Positions 23,216 through 26,777 of a DNA stretch of 26,777 bases are shown here, piece by piece; within the stretch, counting starts at the first letter, position 1; each line of letters opens with the position of its first letter. The position numbers and the translations under genes are program-made. The notes beneath the pieces were generated by a model, which was not told the DNA's origin, searched no databases, and worked only from the letters and a program-made list of their open reading frames with translations. Where the stretch lies: contig CAZUVM010000241.1 in the NCBI GenBank assembly GCA_964623885.1, positions 1 to 26,777 of the forward strand, given 5' to 3'. Source of the stretch: CAZUVM01 sp964623885. GTDB lineage: Bacteria > Verrucomicrobiota > Verrucomicrobiia > Limisphaerales > UBA8199.

Positions 23216-24855
23216 TGAACGTGCTGTCCACTAGTTTTGGCCTGGCCCACTCTGCCGGAGCAACGTCCCACGATTCGTTCGCCGTGAAGGCATGGGAAGA
23301 GAGCGTTATCGCGGTGCTGGCCGACGGCACAGGCTCGAGCGCCGCGGCGCGCGAAGCGGCCGAAAGGGCGGTTCAATCGCTGGTGAACAATTACCCGACG
23401 CGTCCGCGGGGCTGGACCCCAAAGAAAGCCCTGACCGAGCTCACGCAACGCATTAACCGAGCTTTACACCAGGATTCGCTCTCCCGTTTCGGTGAACCCG
23501 AATTGGTCACAACTCTATCCGTGGCAGTGATCGAAGGAGATAAGCTTTATGGTCTCAATGTCGGGGACACTCGGGTTTATCTCTCCCGCGCGGGCGCGTT
23601 GACGCGGTTGTCTTGCGATCATGTCGGGGGAACCGACGGTTACCAGCATGTGCTGGAACGCGCGATTGGCCTGGCGCCAGAGGTCGAACCGCATTGGTTC
23701 GAGGCCGAACTGAAAGATGGTGACGTGGCCTTTCTTTGTTCTGACGGGGTTTACAACGTGCTCGATGAAAGCTGCCTTGCCAGCAAATTAAGCGCTCGCA
23801 GCGTGGCCCGATCGATTGTCTCCGAGGCGAAGGAGCACGTGACTCCGGAGACCAGCGACGACCTGAGCGCGATTGTGCTCGATATTAAGTCCACCGGCAG
23901 GCTGCGAGCCGAAAAGGCGCTGTCGCTGGAAATCCCGGGCCGATTGCACAAAGGCGAGTGCATCGACGGTTTCACTTTGGTCCGCCACTTTCAGAACAAT
24001 GACCGCGTGTGGTTGGCGACGCGCGAGGGCCAGCGATTCACCCTTAAATTTGCACCGGTTGAGGCGAGAGAAAACGAAGAGGTGGCCAACCTTTTCATCA
24101 AAGAGATCTGGAACGCGACGCGGTTGCAGGACGCGCGCTTCTTCCCGCGCGCGTTTGTGCCAGAGGGAGCCACGCGGCGCTATTACGCGATGGAGTTCAT
24201 GGAAGCGCCGAGCCTCAAAATGCTGCTGCGCTCGCGCCGACTATCCGCGGACGAAACTGTTGCACTGGGCAAATTCCTTCTGGCCGCCACTCAATACCTG
24301 CTCGGGTTCGATTTGGTGCACGGCGATCTAAAACCCGAGAATATCCTCGTTGTTTCGGAATTCGACAGCGTTTCCTTCAAACTCATTGACTTCGGGAGTG
24401 TGACCGATGTTTTTTCGCTGAACTCACGCGCGGGCACCGCCAGTTATTTGGCGCCGGAGCGTTTTCACGGCACACCCATCTCCGAGCGCACGGAGATCTT
24501 TTCTCTTGGCGTTACGTTGTTCGAGGCGCTTACCCGGGCGTTTCCGTTCGGTGAGGTCGAGCGTTTTCAAACGCCTCGTTTCCACTCCGCCAAGCGGCCT
24601 ACCGCACTCAATCCCAACTTGCCGCCCTGGCTCGAAGCGGTGTTGCTCCGCGCTCTTTCGCCTCATCCCGAACGTCGATACCAGAACTACTCGGAAATGT
24701 TGTTCGACCTGGAGCATCCCGAGCAAGTTTCCCCTTTTTACTCAGAGGATGTTCCACTGCTGGAGCGCGACCCGCTTCGATTTTACAAAACGGGCTTTTT
24801 TATTCTGCTCGGGGCGGTCATTGCCCTGCTGTTGGTGCTGCTGATCCGGAGATGA
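23215..24855 (+). CDS. PP2C phosphatase-Ser/Thr protein kinase fusion with C-terminal membrane anchor
   Basis: 546 residues. The ATG at 23215 overlaps the narK stop by one base; the frame is open further upstream but there it is a shadow of narK. Residues 1-225 are a PP2C-type phosphatase: Asp37-Gly38 in VLADGTGSS, Gly117-Asp118, Ser176-Asp177-Gly178, and Asp215/Asp216 for the metals. Residues 245-505 are a protein kinase: Lys278 in FTLKFAP, Glu297, HGDLKPEN (369-376, HGD in place of HRD), DFG (392-394), APE (413-415). The glycine loop is poor. One membrane helix (about 527-544) ends in IRR, so both domains are cytosolic at the membrane near the transporter. Similar fusions lie beside nitrate transporter and nirBD genes in Pseudomonas (PA1782 of P. 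aeruginosa). It probably sets transporter or reductase activity by N status; targets unknown. Confidence 0.92.
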   Translation: MNVLSTSFGLAHSAGATSHDSFAVKAWEESVIAVLADGTGSSAAAREAAERAVQSLVNNYPTRPRGWTPKKALTELTQRINRALHQDSLSRFGEPELVTTLSVAVIEGDKLYGLNVGDTRVYLSRAGALTRLSCDHVGGTDGYQHVLERAIGLAPEVEPHWFEAELKDGDVAFLCSDGVYNVLDESCLASKLSARSVARSIVSEAKEHVTPETSDDLSAIVLDIKSTGRLRAEKALSLEIPGRLHKGECIDGFTLVRHFQNNDRVWLATREGQRFTLKFAPVEARENEEVANLFIKEIWNATRLQDARFFPRAFVPEGATRRYYAMEFMEAPSLKMLLRSRRLSADETVALGKFLLAATQYLLGFDLVHGDLKPENILVVSEFDSVSFKLIDFGSVTDVFSLNSRAGTASYLAPERFHGTPISERTEIFSLGVTLFEALTRAFPFGEVERFQTPRFHSAKRPTALNPNLPPWLEAVLLRALSPHPERRYQNYSEMLFDLEHPEQVSPFYSEDVPLLERDPLRFYKTGFFILLGAVIALLLVLLIRR

Positions 24856-24859
24856 CGCT

Positions 24860-26602
24860 ATGGTGAAAGTGCCTTTTCTTCCCGAGAACGCTCCGTTCAC
24901 TGCCGCGCAGCGGCTGTGGCTGAACGGTTTTCTGGCGGGCCTGTTCGCACAACACGAGTCCCAAACTGCCGAGTCCTCCGCGCCCGCAAAGCCTTTGCTC
25001 ATTCTGTTTGGCAGTCAGACCGGCACCGCCGAGGGATTGGCCAGGCGTGCCGCCTCCGCCGCCACCGGTCGTGGATTTTTGGCTCGAGTGATGGAAGCCA
25101 ACGACGCGACAAAATTAGAATGGTCCTCAGAGACACGCCTTCTAATCATTACCAGCACCTACGGCGACGGTGACATGCCCGACAACGCACAGGGCTTCTG
25201 GGATTGGCTTCAAACCGACGCTGCGAAAACACTGGCGCATGTCGAGTATTCCGTGCTCGCGCTGGGCGACACTCATTACGAAAATTTCTGCGCTGCCGGC
25301 AAAAAGGTTGATGAACGGCTCGAGCAGCTCGGCGCCAAACGACTTCACCCGCGCACGGATTGTGACCTGGACTACGCTGGCCCGGCCCAGACGTGGCTCG
25401 AGGGTGTCCTCTCAGCCTTTGGCGCAAGCGCCAGTCAGCAGTCTGGCACGCCCCAAACGGCCGTTCCGGAACCCGCCGAGCAGGGATTTTCCCGAACAAA
25501 TCCATTTCCTGCAGTTCTGTTGACGAATCGAAGGCTCACGGCCGAAGGTTCGGGGAAAGAGGTCAGGCATTTCGAGATTTCGCTCGAGAGATCCGGCCTG
25601 GTTTACGAGGTAGGCGATGCGCTGGGCATATGCCCGGCTAATTGCCCGTCGCTCGTCGATGAATTGCTGCAGGCATTGCATTGCGACGGCGAAGAGGCGG
25701 TGCCGAATCCTCGCGGAGACGAGGTCCCGTTGCGCAAGGCTTTGACGGATTGCTACGACATCACCAAGCCCGGAACGGAATTGCTTCAGCGGGCTGCGGC
25801 TCAGAATTCAGACTTACGCTTGCTCCTTGCACCCGACCGCAAAGATGCGCTGCGGCAGTGGCTCTGGGGCCGTGAAGTGCTGGATGTGCTGTTGGGAACG
25901 CCCTCATTCGCCATCCCCGCTGCGGAGTTCGTCTGCTTGCTGAAACCACTCGCGCCGCGGCTCTATTCCATTTCCTCCAGTCCCAAAATTCACGTAGGAC
26001 AGGTGCATTTAACCGTCGGCATCGTGCGTCACGCAGCGCATGGGCGCGCGCGCAAAGGAGTCTGCTCGACTTTTCTGGCTGACCGCGCTCCGGGCAGGAT
26101 TCCGGTGCCGGTCTTTGTGCAAAAGTCATCCAGCTTCCGCCTGCCGGCCAATGGCGACACACCCATTATCATGGTAGGCCCGGGGACCGGCGTAGCCCCA
26201 TTCCGCGCTTTTTTACACGAGCGCCAGGCCGCGGGAGCAAAGGGCCGTAATTGGTTGTTCTTTGGTGAGCAACACGCCACGACCGATTTCTATTATCGCG
26301 AGGAACTCGAACCGATGCGTCAATCCGGCCACCTGACCAAACTCAGCACCGCTTTTTCCCGCGACCAGGCTGACAAGATTTATGTTCAGAACCGGATGCT
26401 CGAAGAAGCGGGCGAGCTGTGGGCCTGGCTGCAGGACGGAGCGCACTTCTACGTTTGCGGTGACGCCTCACGCATGGCCAAAGACGTGGATGCCGCATTG
26501 CACGGAGTGATCGAAACCGCCAGCAACCAATCTCCAGAACAAGCCACCGAGTTCGTAAACCAGATGAAGGCCGAAAAAAGATACCAACGGGATGTGTACT
26601 GA
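24860..26602 (+). CDS. CysJ-like diflavin reductase (FMN/FAD/NADPH), nitrite/sulfite reductase flavoprotein subunit
   Basis: 580 residues. The ATG lies four bases after the kinase stop. Order: an N-terminal motif A-P-F-T-A-A-Q-R-L-W-L-N-G-F-L-A-G-L (11-28); a flavodoxin FMN domain (46-190) with GSQTGTAEG (51-59), STYGDGDMP (99-107) and LGDTHYENFC (135-144); a linker (about 190-210); an FAD domain with RLYSISSSP (367-375) and GVCSTFLA (400-407); an NADPH domain with MVGPGTGVAPFRAF (438-451) and YVCGDASRMAKDV (531-543); and the terminal YQRDVY typical of CysJ. It passes electrons from NADPH through FAD and FMN to a siroheme enzyme. In this operon the partner is most likely the NirA-like protein that follows, so the role is nitrite (or sulfite) reduction to ammonia (sulfide). 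Cytosolic. Confidence 0.92.
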   Translation: MVKVPFLPENAPFTAAQRLWLNGFLAGLFAQHESQTAESSAPAKPLLILFGSQTGTAEGLARRAASAATGRGFLARVMEANDATKLEWSSETRLLIITSTYGDGDMPDNAQGFWDWLQTDAAKTLAHVEYSVLALGDTHYENFCAAGKKVDERLEQLGAKRLHPRTDCDLDYAGPAQTWLEGVLSAFGASASQQSGTPQTAVPEPAEQGFSRTNPFPAVLLTNRRLTAEGSGKEVRHFEISLERSGLVYEVGDALGICPANCPSLVDELLQALHCDGEEAVPNPRGDEVPLRKALTDCYDITKPGTELLQRAAAQNSDLRLLLAPDRKDALRQWLWGREVLDVLLGTPSFAIPAAEFVCLLKPLAPRLYSISSSPKIHVGQVHLTVGIVRHAAHGRARKGVCSTFLADRAPGRIPVPVFVQKSSSFRLPANGDTPIIMVGPGTGVAPFRAFLHERQAAGAKGRNWLFFGEQHATTDFYYREELEPMRQSGHLTKLSTAFSRDQADKIYVQNRMLEEAGELWAWLQDGAHFYVCGDASRMAKDVDAALHGVIETASNQSPEQATEFVNQMKAEKRYQRDVY

Positions 26603-26624
26603 TTCGCTATCGAGACCAGGATTA

Positions 26625-26777
26625 ATGAACACAACCCTTCCACTGCAGCACATCAAAGGCGAGCCCTTGACTGAGGCCCAACGGGATTATCTCGAAGGCT
26701 TCTTTGCCGGCTTGGCCGCGCGTGGACTGAAATTTTCGGACGTCGACCCGGCGCCTCAATCGGAAAAGGCCGCGCCG
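26625..26777 (+). CDS. nirA: NirA/sulfite reductase-like siroheme enzyme, N-terminal 51 residues only
   Basis: The frame starts at the ATG at 26625 (AGGA four bases before) and runs off the right edge, so only 51 residues are visible: MNTTLPLQHIKGEPLTEAQR, then DYLEGFFAGLAARG. The 'L-T-x-A-Q-R-x-Y-L-x-G-F-x-A-G-L' start is seen in the NirA family of ferredoxin-type nitrite/sulfite reductases that stand next to CysJ-like genes. The siroheme and 4Fe-4S cysteines lie beyond the window, so this call rests on the start motif and the position after the diflavin reductase. 22 bp separate it from that gene. Confidence 0.66.
   Translation, partial: MNTTLPLQHIKGEPLTEAQRDYLEGFFAGLAARGLKFSDVDPAPQSEKAAP

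Overview
The window looks like a chromosomal piece of a moderately GC-rich, soil- or freshwater-type bacterium of the PVC group, most likely Verrucomicrobiota (Pedosphaera/Limisphaerales-like). This rests on the mix of gene types: a giant secreted HYR-repeat protein, a Ser/Thr kinase with TPR tail, an FHA-cyclase, a PIN-PhoH protein, weak or absent Shine-Dalgarno sites, small lineage-type proteins, and REP-like hairpins that carry a GTAG/GGAG flank. No marker gene here proves the phylum, so it is inference.

Left part (1-9807), all on the minus strand: a partial small secreted protein, a YjjG-like HAD phosphatase, a PIN-PhoH ATPase and a GST-like protein. The last three are packed like an operon: a 23-bp overlap between GST and PhoH, and a 1-bp gap between PhoH and HAD. 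Upstream of them lies a 2234-residue secreted protein. It has a signal peptide, a DUF11 domain, five HYR domains (three of them a clean 237-bp tandem repeat), a PPC-like domain interrupted by a 19-unit A-P-G-A-F pentapeptide array, a gingipain/caspase-like C25 peptidase domain with a visible His/Cys dyad, and C-terminal Ig-like and HYR domains.

Middle (9998-18714): an FHA-class III cyclase gene converges on a membrane Ser/Thr kinase-TPR gene. A SKI2-like DExH helicase with a DUF3516-type tail sits between tRNA-Val(CAC) and tRNA-Gly(GCC). Then come a small hypothetical protein with a strong ribosome site, a stretch of hairpins and a REP, a FabG/PhaB-type reductase, and directly upstream of it a 119-residue protein that resembles the first domain of the DNA polymerase III beta clamp.

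Right part (19005-26777): a second small protein that looks like a distant paralogue of the first, then a nitrate/nitrite assimilation locus. A LysR regulator is divergent from a CmpA/NrtA-type nitrate-binding protein without signal peptide (NasS-like), with a 14-bp perfect dyad between them. After a 506-bp gap holding two inverted REP units comes a tight operon: a NarK-type nitrate transporter, a PP2C phosphatase-protein kinase fusion with a C-terminal membrane anchor, a CysJ-like diflavin reductase, and the start of a NirA/sulfite-reductase-like gene that runs off the window. The likely logic is nitrate sensing (LysR, NasS-like), uptake (NarK), phosphorylation-based control (kinase/phosphatase) and NADPH-driven reduction (diflavin protein feeding the siroheme enzyme). 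The last two proteins share a near-identical N-terminal motif that may dock them to each other or to a common partner.
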